A DNA stretch of 64,000 nucleotides, taken from assembly GCA_018894105.1 (NCBI GenBank), contig CM032126.1, positions 23,906,391 to 23,970,390 on the forward strand, read 5' to 3'. The position numbers and the translations under genes are program-made. The notes under the pieces are model-generated. The model was not told the origin of the DNA. It ran no database searches and saw only the letters and a list, made by a program, of their open reading frames with translations. The stretch's first letter is position 1. Every line of letters starts with the position of its first letter. Below are positions 47,022 through 60,111 of the stretch, piece after piece. This DNA is from Jacaranda mimosifolia. Taxonomy: Eukaryota > Streptophyta > Magnoliopsida > Lamiales > Bignoniaceae.

Positions 47022-49749
47022 GTTCTTTCTCAAAAAATTACACTTGTTTCGTTTCATGGGCTCTCACTTGAGCGCATGAGAACAAGAAAACACTTATTTA
47101 CCATGTTTAAGGAAGTGTGTCTGAGAGGCAAAAAAAGAGAGAAAAAAGAGCCAAAAGACACTGAGAGATGGGGGGGAGAGAGAGAGGAATTGTTTGTTAT
47201 TGTTGTTCCTGTGGAAATTGTAGGCATCATCATCACCATCATCACATTGTGTACAAAAAGAACTTTTTTCCCACCACCTTTTCTGTGGGGATTGACAGCC
47301 CCCCTCTCTCTTGCCTTTCACTCTTAGTTATTGGACAATTACTAAAAGGGGCATCCACAAGATTATTCTTGTTATTAACACAGTAGCAAAATTCTTTTAG
47401 CTGGATTTTTGAGTTGTTTTATGATTATTTATCATGTGATTGTGTGTGCATTTCATAATTGTGGTGAAATTTGGTTTGTATGATTATTTATTTATATATT
47501 GCCCATATGATTGTTGAATACAAAAACCCAAACAATGGATAAATAAACCCATGAGGGGTGGGTGGTTTATTTATTTCTCATTTTGCATATATAGAAGCGG
47601 GTTAGAGGAATAACTGAATGTTTATAATTATTCAATCCAAACGAATGATAAAACGGGATAAAATGACTGGAAGTGAGGTGAAATGTTGGAGGGACATAAG
47701 AAAAACAAAAACTTGAAACAGAATGTATGTTTTATCTTAAGCTTTGGGTAATTTTGATATTTGGTACACTTTTATTTGATTGATGTAGGAAAAAACTAAC
47801 AGCAAAAAGCACTTTTGTTTCATCGACTGGGATATTATTGCTTGGTAATGTCTCACCAGCATAATAATCATCAGCTTCACTTTTATTTGAATTGATGTCA
47901 TTTTCCATCATTAGGAGTTCAGAAATCCTGCCCTGTTGGTAGGGTGAATGCAAAAAAAATTATTCTCAAGTTTGGAAAAATAATCCTATCTTGGATTCAT
48001 AAAATCAATCTCCACGCTTTATTTGATTTGATATTTTATCTCAAATTTTATACGATAAATTAATATTGAATATTATATTCAATGTGATTGATTGCAAGGA
48101 TATGGCACCAATACGGTACAGAACATAACTGATTGCATCCTGGACATGTTTCTAGCATGAATGGGTCTTTCTTCATACTTTTCAAAGTTTATGGGGGTGA
48201 TTTTATTAATTTTTAGCATTAACATAAATGTATATATATATATATATATACAGTTCCACCTTTAAATGGATGGACATTTTTCCTTATTTTCTATTCTCTT
48301 TTATTTTGAATTTTCATTTCTAGTACAAGATGATTGTAAGGGAGGAGGAGTCCTTTTCTTTATCGCTTTCCCAAATTAGAGTAAAAATTATTCTTTTTTC
48401 TTGATTCCTCTACATTTACATAAATCAATACATGAGCTTTAATATACATGTAGGGCTCCATGATTCCTCTACACACACATATATATATTCATTTATATTA
48501 TGAAAATCGTGTCTTATTTCAAATTTTTTGAAAATTATAATATTATTCTATTGCCTTGTCATATCCATATCAGCATGTGCCCCATAACCATGCATCAAAT
48601 GTTATGAAATTCTTGTTTTTTATTTTATCTTTTTTTTCATGAGCCCAGGTTTAAAATGTGTGGCTTTAGGCTCCCAAAATTTATCCCATTTAAGTATTGT
48701 CTGACTAGCATTAGTTATAAAAAAAGTTCTAAATCTAGTCCCTATAATTGTGTGGTCAAAACCAATATAAAGATAGTCAAGGGAATATATGATTGCAACA
48801 CTCTCTAGTCTCTAGTAGAAAAATATTCCTTTTGGTGTTGAGAGATCATTTCATCAACCACCTGTAAAACAATTTGTAATCTAATTACTGAGGAGGCTAT
48901 GGGTGAACAAAAGCAATGAAAGATCCTATTCTTTTTTTCTTTTCCTTTTTTTTTTCCCCCTTTCCTTTTCAGCACTGTGTCTTGCAACTTGGTTAATGCC
49001 TCGTTGGAAAGGACTGATACCATTTGCTCCCACTAAGTTTTTGGGGTCCCACCACACACACAGAGGACTACAAACACTGCCATTGTATGTAATTCCACTT
49101 AAGTTCGTACTATGGCAAATATGTCACCCAAGGTACAATTGGAGCATTTATCAATAATAGTAAATTTCGCACACATTGTGCTAAAATTTCATAATATAAA
49201 ATAAATAAAATATTTATTTTTTATATGTTACTATAGATATATATTTATTTAAATTCTTACGATAAGTAAAAGGAATAAAACACTATGACGGAAAGAACAA
49301 AATAAATAATGGAAAAGAAAAAAACACTAGAGAAGAGAAAAGTAAAACTATCTAATAATTATGAGGATTAAAAAATAAGAGCAAGTTCATTTTATGAGAC
49401 CACCTAAAAACATATCAAAATTGGGTAAGTGCTTTATATAAGAGTAGATTATAAATTTTGGCGCATTTTATATCTGTGCTAAAAATTTTAACAATATAAA
49501 ATAAATAAAAATATTTATTTTAAATAATTTAATATATTTATTTAAATCTTTATATAAATAAAAATAAAAAAATGATAAAATAGTAAAAGTGGAGTATAGA
49601 GTAGATGAATTGTAATTGGTAGTTACTGCATAAATTATAATAATAAATATTGAAATATAAAATGAAAACATTTTAGACGTATTACTCAAAAGTACAGATA
49701 TATTCCATAAATCTTCACCATAGTTGGACCTATTGACATGGAAAAATAG
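47022..49749. other. Kinase promoter region and intergenic DNA
   Basis: The first few hundred bases are the 5' UTR and promoter of the kinase gene and include purine-rich runs and a CATCATCATCACCATCATCAC stretch (in two parts, ~47226-47246). I see no clear TATA box. A (TA)n run lies at 48232-48250. No coding frame beyond short ORFs. Confidence 0.6.
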
Positions 49750-49754
49750 AAAAA

Positions 49755-52274
49755 TGTGACACCCCACTCCGGGTAACCCGAAGTTAAGATATCAAAACAT
49801 TCCAATTTATACAAACCTTAAACAATCCTGTAACATACAACACATAAACTAAATATATGCCACAAAGTCTCAAATTCAACTTATCAGAAGCAGCGAAATT
49901 TCAACTTAACAAACTCGATAAACCATTAGGTACGTGCCATAATTCACATTCTTACATAACAAACATTTACAATCCTTAAGTCATCCACATTAACATGGCA
50001 TATCACGACATCTCGAGTCCATTTTTAGAAATTAGATGATTTCATATATGCATTCAACATCTGATCTATTACAAAATATACTCATCCAACCTGGAGTCCA
50101 AATCCTTCACTTAGTCCCTATCTGAGAGAATCAAAATAAATGCCCAGGGGGGTGTAAGTCCAAAGGACTTAGTGAGGGATAACTGTAAACATACAGAAAG
50201 AGTCTGTTGAGGAAGAATCAACTCAATATATTATAATTCAATAGTCAAGCAGAAACATGCTGAACAATTTAGAAAAACAATAGAATGATTAAATATCAAA
50301 CAAACAAACAAATCAAATCAATTGATGCAATCTAATGAATCATATCAAACAATCATACCGGTTCCTTATTTCTGTTATTCTGAACGTAGCAGCACATCCC
50401 GCTTTACAGCTGGGACAACATATCGGCTCGTCTCGCTTAACAGCTAAGATCAACATAATGGCTCATCCCGAGCTTAACAGCTGGGATCAACATAACAACT
50501 TATCCCGATCTTAACAGCTGGGATCAACATATCGGATCGTACAGATAACAATACGGACAAATAACAGATAACAACCAAGGGTTCTGGGTGCCAGAACAAA
50601 CAAAAATAGAATCGATCTCAAAAGATAACCCTCACAAGGTGTTCAAATTAGATAATAGAGAACAAATCAGAATTTCCAACACATTTCAGATTTCAAACAA
50701 ACAGAGTACGGTACAGAAACATAAAACCCACACAAGGCCTATCACAAATAATGGATAACTAGAAAAGGTGCCAGATTGGCAGACTCTCACCTCCGTATTC
50801 TCAAAAAAACTATCGTCACCTATTGATCTGCGGGACCCACTTCATTGTGACCTAACCAAAGAGAATATTCCATAGTCAAATCTCTCATTCAACCCTAATA
50901 GACTTCTAAAAATTGCATCACAAGTATTCTGATGTCACTAACTTATCTACTAACACAATGATATAAATTTAATAGCCTTTACAAAATTCTCCAATAAATA
51001 AACATTGCTAGATTTAACCACGATGGTCCATATCAATTCCAAAAATAATATGATATCTCGTTCTTTATTTACAAGGTCATGGTCATGCCATATCATGATC
51101 CTAAACCACACAGTTTTGATTCAATTTCTTACATAATCAACCCTAATAAAATATCACTTAGTCTCATAATATAATCCTTAATATCATTATTAAGTCTAAT
51201 TTTTGCATTTTACATGATAAGTCTGGGTCCACAATTCTATATTCCTTTGCATGGGAATCAACACATATATATAGGCATATCATTCGCCCCAAATTCCTAT
51301 TTTTGGCATGAATACAAGCTTAATAGGAAGGTATAACATATGCATATATATATACACACACAACAAGACTTTTTTTCCAATCCTTTACCACGATCCACCC
51401 AACGAGACCTCAGATTCACAAACCAAACACACGGCTGTGTTCATCGTGTCAAGGGGAGAAAATTGTCCTCCCACCGCCACCGTCGGAAAATTGTTAAACC
51501 ACTACCATTCTTCGCCTTTTCTCCTTCTGAGTCTAAATCTCCAACTTGTTTTCAGTTTTGAAGCCTGGATAGCCTTCAACCGAAGCCAAAACTGTCAACA
51601 CCACTGTAACTCCTCTTTCGCCACCGTCTGCCCTGCTAAACTCCTATGCAAGGCCACAACCTTGCTCCGTGCAACAAAAGCTTCCATCTACACAGCCCAG
51701 AATGCCCCCCCCCCCCGTCGCTGCCCATCGTGAACTTCCACCAGCCGCTGCGGTGAGTTGTTGGGTTTGCTAAAAATCAAGGTAGCTCGGTGGTGCATAT
51801 AGGTGCAAGGTGTGGCTAGAGGAGAGCGAAGGGTTTTAGTCGATTTAGTTTGGTGAAAGAGGGTCGCCGGTGCAAGATCGCTAGCGGTGATGATTGCAGT
51901 TGGAGTAGAAAGAAAAAATGGAAATGAAGATAGAAATGGGGGGTTCAATACAATCTTCCAGATTAAATTTTGAAAATTAAAGTTTTTAATTTTGCAATTT
52001 GACCCCAAAGATATTGAACAATCCTCAAGTAAGTCCTTGAAATTCTGAAAATTACCCCTTAAACCCCGCTGACCATGGTTTTTCCATGCAAACCCCTTAG
52101 ATTTCCAAAAAGTGATAAATTAACTCTTCAAAATTATAATTATGACCCTAAAACTTTCAAAATTTTTGCAATTAAGTCATTTTAATTCTTTGTCGAGCCT
52201 TAAAATCCGACCAATTAAAATCTTAATTTCTAAATTCTTATTTTTCGAAATACCGAATTTCAAGGGTGTTTTCA
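49755..52274 (-). repeat. Downstream LTR of gypsy element B
   Basis: Pairs with 53380-55889. It differs by having more copies of an ACAGCTGGGATCAACATA-containing repeat (50395-50535). ORFs 51308-51733 and 51688-52008 lie in it and are partly repeated in the other LTR; they lack domains. Confidence 0.9.
50395..50535. repeat. Minisatellite inside LTR of element B
   Basis: About four units of ~34 bp with the core TAACAGCT(G/A)(G/A)GATCAACATA, against about two in the partner LTR at ~54020-54085. Confidence 0.8.
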
Positions 52275-53379
52275 ATCCTTCCCCCTTAAAAGAAGCTGGT
52301 CCCCATATTCTCATATGAGTATTGTTCCAACTGGCAGAAAATAAATAGAGTCGGTTAGTCAATCTACATTCTGTCTTTATTACATTCTGTCAGAATTGCT
52401 TCTTCAAGTCCCGATGCATTTTCATACCTCTCGAATGCATCGTGTCTCTTGAATTGTGCACCTCACTAGCGAACTTTCTTCCATTTCTTCTAGCACATAT
52501 TTTCTTACGAAACAGAAGGACATCTTGATTTTTAGTATTGAACTCAGATCTCCAAAATTTCCAACCTTTCCTTTAGTTTCAACAATCCTATATCTTTGAC
52601 TTAGAGCCCATCGCATTTCATCCTATGATTCAGACTGCACTTATCTCTGCAATCCTATTTGCTGTATTAATTTCAACTCAGCACTCGTTCTTAGGCTTCC
52701 TGATGCTCCTGCTCTTAGTTAGTGAGCCATCCCAACTCCTTAGCTTAGGGCATTGGCCACAGCATTCGCCTTTTGAGTAATAAGTGATGAAGCAATCAAA
52801 ATCTTCTAGGATTTGCATCCATCATCGCTGTCTCCTATTCAAATTCTCATTCTGGTTAGATGGTTGACCTTTCGGAGTTAATTTAGTGAATGTGTCAGCT
52901 ACTTACAAAAGTTCTTTACAATTTTTGTTAATAGCCGGCAAGACACAGTTAACTACGAACTTCTATCATGTTTTTACGGTCTCTTCCAGTTGACTACCGT
53001 CTCCATCTTAGAAGGATCAATCCTCTACCTCATCATCCGGTTCTAGGTGGAATTGGTGTATCCGAACTTTCTTGAGATGCCATTACTACTACCAACTCTA
53101 CTAAGCTTCTACAAATCAAGAAAAGAAATAATTAGGTAAGATCAAATCAGACTCATAGATATACAAGCCTAATCATTATACAATATACTACAACATGCCA
53201 AAGGCATCCTGCAGTAAGCAAATTCATCCCAAATCCTTGAATCATATAGGAGATCCCCAAATGCACATAGTACCTGAAATTTATACTCATGCTAGCCTAG
53301 ATAAGAAGTAAATCACAAATCTCAATATTACCAAATCAAGGTTACCAAATGCCTAGGTCATCAACAAACTGATACTACC
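52275..53379 (-). pseudogene. pol remnant of gypsy element B
   Basis: Read on the minus strand, the part at about 52700-52870 resembles the end of RNase H: RRWMQILEDFDCFITYY and then a shifted form of the usual linker to integrase. The open stretch 52422-52616 (minus) may be the start of integrase, but its zinc-binding residues are not clear. Most of gag-pol is gone and frames change often. Confidence 0.5.
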
Positions 53380-55889
53380 TGTGACACCCCACTCCGGGAA
53401 ACCCAAAGTTGAGACGTCAAAATATTTCAATTTATACAAACCTTAAGCAATCCGGTAACATACAACACATAAACTAAATATATGCCACAAAGTCTCAAAT
53501 TCAACTTATCAGAAGCAACGGAATTTCAACTTAACAAACTCGATAAACCATTAGGTATGTGCCATAATTCACATTCTTACATAATAAAATATTTACAATC
53601 CTTAAGTCATCCACATTAACATGGCATATCACGACATCTCGAGTCCATTTTTAGCAATCAGATGATTCCATATATACATTCAACATTTGATCTATTACAA
53701 AAATATACTCATCCAGTCGGGAGCCCAAATCATTCACTTAGTCCCTGTCTGAGAGAATCAAAATAAATGGGGAGGTAAGTCCAAATGACTTAGTGAGGGA
53801 TAATTGTAAACATAATAGAAAGAGTCAATTGAGGAAGAGTCAACTTAATAGATTATAATTAAACAGTCAAGCAGAAACATATCGAACAATTCAGAAAAAC
53901 AATCGAACGATTAAATATCAATCAATCAAACAAATCAGATCAATCGATGCAATCCAACGAATTATATCAAACAGTCATATCAATCCCTTATTTCTATCAT
54001 TCCGAACGTAACGCACGTCTCGCTTTACAGCTAGGAACAACATATCGGCTCGTCCCGCTTAACAACTGGGATCAACATATCGGATCATACAGATAACAGA
54101 CATATGGATAATAGACCAAATAGATAACAATACGGACAAATAATAGATAACAACCGAGGGTTCTGGGCGCCAGAACAGACAGAAACAGAATTAATCTCAA
54201 AAGATAGCCCTCACAGGGTGTTCAAATTAGATAATAGATAACAAATCAAAATTTCCAACACATTTTAGATTTCAAACAAACAGAGTACGGTACAGAAACA
54301 AAAAACTCACACAGGGCCTATCAAAAATAACGGATAATTAGAAAATGTACCAGATTGGTAGACCCTCACCTCCGTATTCTCAAAAACGTTGTTGCCACCT
54401 ACTGATCTGCGGGACCCACTTCATTGTGACCTAACCAAAGAGAATATTCCATAGTCAAATCTCTCATTCAACCCTAATAGACTTCTAAAAATTGCATCAC
54501 AAGCATTCTAATGTCATTAACTTATCTACTAACACGATGATATAGATTTAATAGCCTTTACAAAATTCTCCAATAAATCAACATTGCTAGATTTAACGAC
54601 GACGGTCCATATCGATTCCAAAAATAATATGATATCTCGTTCTTTATTTACAAGGTCATGGTCATGCCATATCATTATCCTAAACCACACAATTTTGATT
54701 CAATTTCTTACATAATCAACCCTAATCAAATATCACTTAGTCTCATAATATAATCCTTAATATCATTATCAAATCCAATTTTAGCATTTTACATGATAAG
54801 TTTGGGTCCACAATTCTATATTCCTTTGCATGGGAATCAACACATATATATAGGCATATCATTCACCCCAAATTCCTATTTTTGGCATGAATACAAGCTT
54901 AATAGGAAGGTACAACATATGCATATATATATATACACACACAACAAGACTTTTCTTCCAATCCTTTACCGCGATCCACCCAACGAGATCATAGATTCAC
55001 AAACCAAACACATGGTTGTGCTCGTCGCATCGAGGGGAGAAAACTAGTCTCCTGCCGCCGCTCGCTCAGCTGAAAAATTTCTAAACCACCACCATTTTTT
55101 GCCTTTTCTCCTAATGAGTCCAAATCTCCAACTTGTTTTCAATTTTGAAGCCTAGATAGCCTTCAACCGAAGCCAAAACCATCAACACCACCTTTCCACC
55201 GCCGCGACTGTAACTCCTCTTTCGCCACTGTCCGTCGTGCTAATCTCCCATGCAAGGCCACAACCTTGCTCCATGCAACAAAAGCTTCCAACTACACAAC
55301 CCAGAATGGCTCCCTCGTCGCTGCCCGCCATGAACTTCCACCAGCCAATGCAGTGAGTTGCTAGGTTTGCTAAAATACGAGGTGGCTCGGTGGTATTGGG
55401 TGGTGCATGTGGGTGTAAGGTGTGGCCAGAGGTAAGGGAAGTGTTTTGGTCGATTTAGTTTGGTGAAAGAGGGTCACTGGTGCAAGATCACCGGTGGTGA
55501 TGGTTGCGGTTGGAGGAGAAAGGAAAAATGGAAATGAAGATGGAGATGGAGATGAGGGGTTCAATGCAATCTGCCAGATTAAATTTTGAAAATTGAAGTT
55601 TCTAATTTTGCAATTTAACCCCAAAGATATTGAACAATCCTCAAGTAAGTCCTTGAAATTCTAAAAATTACCCCTTAGACCCCGTTGACCATGGTTCTTC
55701 CATGCAAACCCCTTACATTTCCAAAAAGTGATACATTAACTCTTCAAAATTATAATTTTGGCCCTAAAATTCTAAAATTTTTGCAATTAAGTCCTTTTTA
55801 ATTCTTTGTCGAGCCCTAAAATTCGACCAATTAAAATATTAATTTCTAAATTCTTATTTTTTGAAATACCGAATTTCAGGGGTGTTACA
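53380..55889 (-). repeat. Upstream LTR of gypsy element B
   Basis: Partner of 49755-52274, with conserved ends. Short ORFs (54793-55047 and 55370-55624) are LTR sequence. Confidence 0.9.
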
Positions 55890-55894
55890 AAAAA

Positions 55895-56369
55895 TGATTT
55901 TTTTTCCCCATATTTATGATCTTATTATCTTTACTTATCGCACAATAATTTCACTTTAGATTAATACATCTTGCTTAGATCAAGTGAATTCTAGAGAGCT
56001 TTCTAACCATGGAGGATTAGTAAGAACATTGATATGTAAGAAAACTATCAACTAGAAAAAGTTAAAAAGAAGAATTTATCTTCTAACTTTAATTTATTTT
56101 GAGATAAGTATAAATATATTTATCATGCAATTAATTTTTCTTTTCATATTCTATACAAGAAGAAGGATGAGAAATGCTACTGGTACTGCAGTAGTATATT
56201 GGAAAGGAACTTGTAATTTCCTATGCTGATGAAGGGATCCAGCATTTTGCCTTTCGTTGTTTATTATATTGGAAAGAATGTAAAAGGAAATATTTATAAT
56301 TTACTTTTTGCTATTAGGTGATTCTTTTTTTGGGTGCAACAATTATTTGTTATGGCAGTGCCTATATCA
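55895..56369. other. Intergenic DNA, nothing seen
   Basis: AT-rich with no coding frame and no repeat that I could match. Confidence 0.6.
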
Positions 56370-56377
56370 ATCAGTAC

Positions 56378-57146
56378 TAGGGGTGTTCATTCGGCACAAA
56401 CTGAACCGAATCGAACCGAACCAAAATTTTGGTTAACCGAAATATCGTACCGAATACCGAACCGAACTATTTGGTTCGGTTCGGTTAAAACCGAATTTTT
56501 TTTTGGTTTGGTTCGGTTAAAAACCGAAATACCGAATTTTTTAATTTTTAATATTAATATTAATATTAATATTAATATATATTGTTGTCAATTAATATAT
56601 ATATGTACTATTAACAGTATATGTACTGTTAATTAATATATATATTAATGTAATATATTTATATATATATACTATTAACAGTATATATAATATTAATTAA
56701 TATATATATTAATGTAATATATTTATTAATTAACAATAAATATGAATATTAATACATCCTAATATATATTTATTGTTGTTAATTAATATATATATATGTA
56801 CTATTAACAGTATATGTACTGTTAATTAATATATATTAATGTGATATATTTATATATATATATATACTATTAACAGTATATATAATATTAATTAATATAT
56901 AGTAATGTAATATATTTATTAATTAAAAATAAATATGAATATTAATATATATTTCTTAATTAATAATTCGGTAATTCGGTTCGGTTCAGTTAACCGGTAC
57001 AAAAAATTGAAACCGAACCGAATACTGAATTTTTTTTTAAAAAATAACCGAATACCGAACCGAAAATTTCAATTCGGTATTCGGTACAAACCGAATTTTC
57101 GATTTCGGTTCGGTTCAGCCGGTTTACTGAACTGTGAACACCCCTA
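56378..57146. mobile_element. hAT-type MITE with perfect 8 bp duplication
   Basis: Terminal inverted repeats TAGGGGTGTTCA (56378-56389) and TGAACACCCCTA (57135-57146) are flanked on both sides by ATCAGTAC (56370-56377 and 57147-57154). An 8 bp duplication and these ends are typical of hAT elements. Next to each end are CCGAACCGAA / TTCGGTTCGG words. The core (~56550-56950) is nearly pure A/T with a duplicated ~200 bp block. No transposase; the ORFs 56334-56636 and 56935-57147 are chance frames in repeats. Confidence 0.95.
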
Positions 57147-57633
57147 ATCAGTACGCAAAATAATTGTACTATGAAATACGATCATTTAAAAATGCATATT
57201 TTGGCACCACTGCTTTTTGTAATTCTCTGCCTCTTATTCTAGTCCTGTAATTTACGCGATTTCGAAAATATTTCCACTTATTTTTACCCCACATAAAAGT
57301 CACATTTCATTTCATCTCAAATTTTTCCTGCTGTTAGTCCCAAATTTTGGGGGGAGAAAATAGGTGTAAAATTTCACTTGTAGTCATGATATATGATGGG
57401 GATCATGATAATCTTAGTTCTGTATTTTACGAATTCTTATAAATGGCTCAATATTAAAAAATCGTAGCAGTTTGATTTCAAAGTATTTTGTTGTTAATAA
57501 TTACATGGAACCACACAAATAAAAGAAAACACGACCAAAATTATTTTCTTTTTGTTTATTTGATTTACAGAACAAGGCTAGTGTCTTTTTCTTTATTTAT
57601 AGCTAATATTATTAATCAGAAACAAATTAGTTA

Positions 57634-58119
57634 GAGCCCATTTGGATTCATTTTCATGGGGAATTTTCATTTTCAAGTGAAAATGGAGAGAGAAAAGTTA
57701 GTTAGAACAGTTGAATTTGAAAATGAGTTTTATTTGGATATGTTGTAGAAAATTATAGATTTATATAGATGTGAAAATGAGATATATTTGGATATTGAGT
57801 GTTTTTGTATTAAAATTTGTATAGTTTTTGAATTTTAATTGATGATGTGATGTGTGATTGTTTGAAAAAATAATATTATAATTTGAATTTGAATTTTTAA
57901 TATTTTTGTGGTGAATGGTGTATGAGAAGTATTGGGAAGATAAAAAATTATTAAGGTAATGATAAGAGTTGAAAAATGGATGAAAATTGAGAGAGAATAT
58001 AATAAAAAATGTTTTGAAAATGAAGATGTTTGAGAAAATGGAGTAGATAGTGATAGTTTTTTGTTTTCATTTTCAAGTGAAGATGAAAATGGGTTGTGAG
58101 AATGAAACCAAACGGGCTC
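57634..58119. mobile_element. PIF/Harbinger (Tourist-like) MITE
   Basis: The ends GAGCCCATTTGGATTCATT and (reverse complement of the right end) GAGCCCGTTTGGTTTCATT form an inverted repeat. TTA flanks both sides (57631-57633 and 58120-58122), the 3 bp duplication of this superfamily. 486 bp, non-coding. Confidence 0.88.
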
Positions 58120-58162
58120 TTAGGATTTGGTATTACAATTTTCCTCAACATTTGTTGAGTAA

Positions 58163-58533
58163 GAGGGTGTTTGGCCAGGTTTATTTAAAAGATATTTTTA
58201 TAAGTTTCTCTATATCATAAGATGTTTTTGAAGTTCATAAGATGTTAAAATAAGTTATTAAAGTGTTTGAATAAAATAAAATCTTGTAGCTTATAAGATG
58301 CTAATAATATCAATTTTAGAATTAAAATGGTTAACATTTAAGGAGCTTGTTGAGATATTGAAAATAAGTTAGAATTTTCTTACTATTTTTTTCCCCAAAA
58401 AAAACCTATAAGATCTTAAGATCTTATTTTAGAACCTTATAAGTTCCTTTTTGAAAAAATTCTTACATCTTATAAGCTCTTAAATATCTTATAAGATATT
58501 TAAAGAAATTCATAAGCTCACCCAAACACCTTC
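58163..58533. mobile_element. PIF/Harbinger-like MITE, copy 1 of a local family
   Basis: Inverted ends GAGGGTGTTTGG and (reverse complement) GAAGGTGTTTGG. TAA flanks both sides (58160-58162 and 58534-58536). 371 bp, rich in CTTATAAGAT and its near complements, so the RNA would fold strongly. Non-coding. Confidence 0.85.
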
Positions 58534-58539
58534 TAAGAG

Positions 58540-58900
58540 GAGATCTTATGAGCTCCTATATTTTATAAGGCATTTTTAAAACTTATAAGATATTAGACCT
58601 TATTTTAAAAATAAATTCTTAAATCTTTTGACAAAAAGAAAAATGTTAGAACCTATAAGATGTTAGTAAATCAATTTCATAATTATATATAGTTAAAAAA
58701 TTTATAGAAGTTTGTTAATATTTTAAAAAAATAAAAGGAACTCCTGGCTAAAAGACTTATAAAATCCTAATATCTTATTTTAGAAGCTCATAAATTCCTT
58801 TTTAAAAATTCTACCAAACAATTTTCCACATTTTATATACTTTCAAACATTTTGTAAAATATTTTAAAAAGCTTAAAAACTCATCCAAATATCCTTTAAA
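58540..58900. mobile_element. Related MITE, copy 2, directly adjacent
   Basis: It shares CTTATAAGATATTAGACCTT, GGCTAAAAGACTTATAAAAT and CTCATCCAAATATCCTTT with copies 1 and 3 in the same order. The ends are degenerate, so the boundaries are approximate. Confidence 0.6.
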
Positions 58901-60111
58901 CCTAAATTTCTATTTTCATTTTTATTATGGTGGGATGAGCCTCATAACTCAGCGAACCCTGCCAATTAATCTCTCCAGAATTGAAAAATACTTTGTCCTC
59001 ACTTTATAGAATAAAAGCTTTATCACTTTATAGAACTCAACAATGACATTGTAACTTGTATTGTATAACTTGTCATTTATTGAATATTTTATCCTACAAA
59101 TGATATGTTTCCAAGCAAAATAAGTATCATGCCACGGTTGAAATTCTCAGTTTCATTCCCCATTTCATTTCATGAATATATGATTGTGTATTAAATATTT
59201 CATTATAAAAATTATTTCATTATAAAAATAATTAATTGAAAATCAAATATACTTAATTTAAATACAGAAAATTAAAATATAAAATGAAATAGAAAATTTA
59301 AAGTGAGCATGCCATGAGAGAAATTCTCATACAAATGCACTTGCCTGCTGCAAAATTAGTGTAGCCATGATTGAAAAACTTAATTCTCACTAATAGCTAA
59401 CCAAGTACCACTACATAGTCTCTGCTCCCTTTTCAGCAATCGCAATTTCTGACTTCCCCTTGATAAATACATGATGATTTCTTCCCTAACTTACTAAACT
59501 GTGTCTGTACTATAATATTTAACAGGAAAAATTGCTAAAATTTTCTTAAGATAAAACTTTTATATCAAAAGAATTCATCACATCAATGTTTCATACCGCC
59601 CCCCCCCCCCCCCCCCCCAAAAAAAAAAACCCTATAGATACTTTTCGTCTAAACTAGCCTTGATTTTTAGATTAGTAAATTTAATAAATTGAATATTTTA
59701 ATGGAAATCTTTTAAAAATTGTCCAAATTGATTATTACTAGATGATTTTAGTTTTAATACATCGAATTTTTGGGGGAAAAAATATTATCTTAATGTTAGA
59801 TACAATTAAATTTTTAAAATTGAATGAACTAAACAAAAAAAGTTCAATGTCCTGAGTTTTTTTAAGAGTTTCTACTGCAAATAAATGGATGTAATTAAAA
59901 TATATTAATTTTAAAACTCAATATCAATTACTAAAATATTTTTAATCCAAGAAATTCAGCGAAATTTTTTACCAACAATGGGATAAGAACAAATAGTTGG
60001 GGATGGGGCCGGGGGGTGGTGGAATGAGTTTTTGGAGCGAAAAAATAGTTTTACGAATCTTTTTAGATATTAAAACTTAATTTTAAAAAGTTTAGTAAAT
60101 TTTTGTGTATA
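58901..60111. other. Intergenic DNA, nothing coding
   Basis: AT-rich. Holds a C20-A11 homopolymer junction at 59599-59629. No gene seen. Confidence 0.6.

Larger units (their letters stand above)
49755..55889 (-). mobile_element. Gypsy element B with 2.5 kb LTRs and short interior
   Basis: Two ~2.5 kb direct repeats (49755-52274 and 53380-55889) flank 1.1 kb. On the minus strand the LTR begins TGTAACACCCCTGAAATTC and ends GGAGTGGGGTGTCACA. AAAAA flanks both ends (49750-49754 and 55890-55894), compatible with a 5 bp duplication but low in information. A GTAGTATCAG primer-type site follows the upstream LTR and a TTTTAAGGGGGAAGGAT polypurine tract precedes the downstream one, fixing minus orientation. 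Only pol scraps remain inside. Confidence 0.87.

Noticed and set aside
47732..47953. 73-codon minus-strand ORF, rich in Asn/Asp/Ser, upstream of the kinase gene
   Set aside because: No homology recognised, no splice or promoter context; chance length for this base composition.
51308..51733. 141-codon ORF with a partial copy at 54793-55047
   Set aside because: Part of the 2.5 kb LTR of element B; the second copy is interrupted and there is no domain.
56334..56636. 100-codon ORF with EPNRTEP repeats
   Set aside because: Translation of CCGAACCGAA repeats in the hAT MITE arm; not a protein gene.
59599..59629. C20-A11 run as a structural signal
   Set aside because: Plain homopolymers; also a likely place for sequencing or assembly error.
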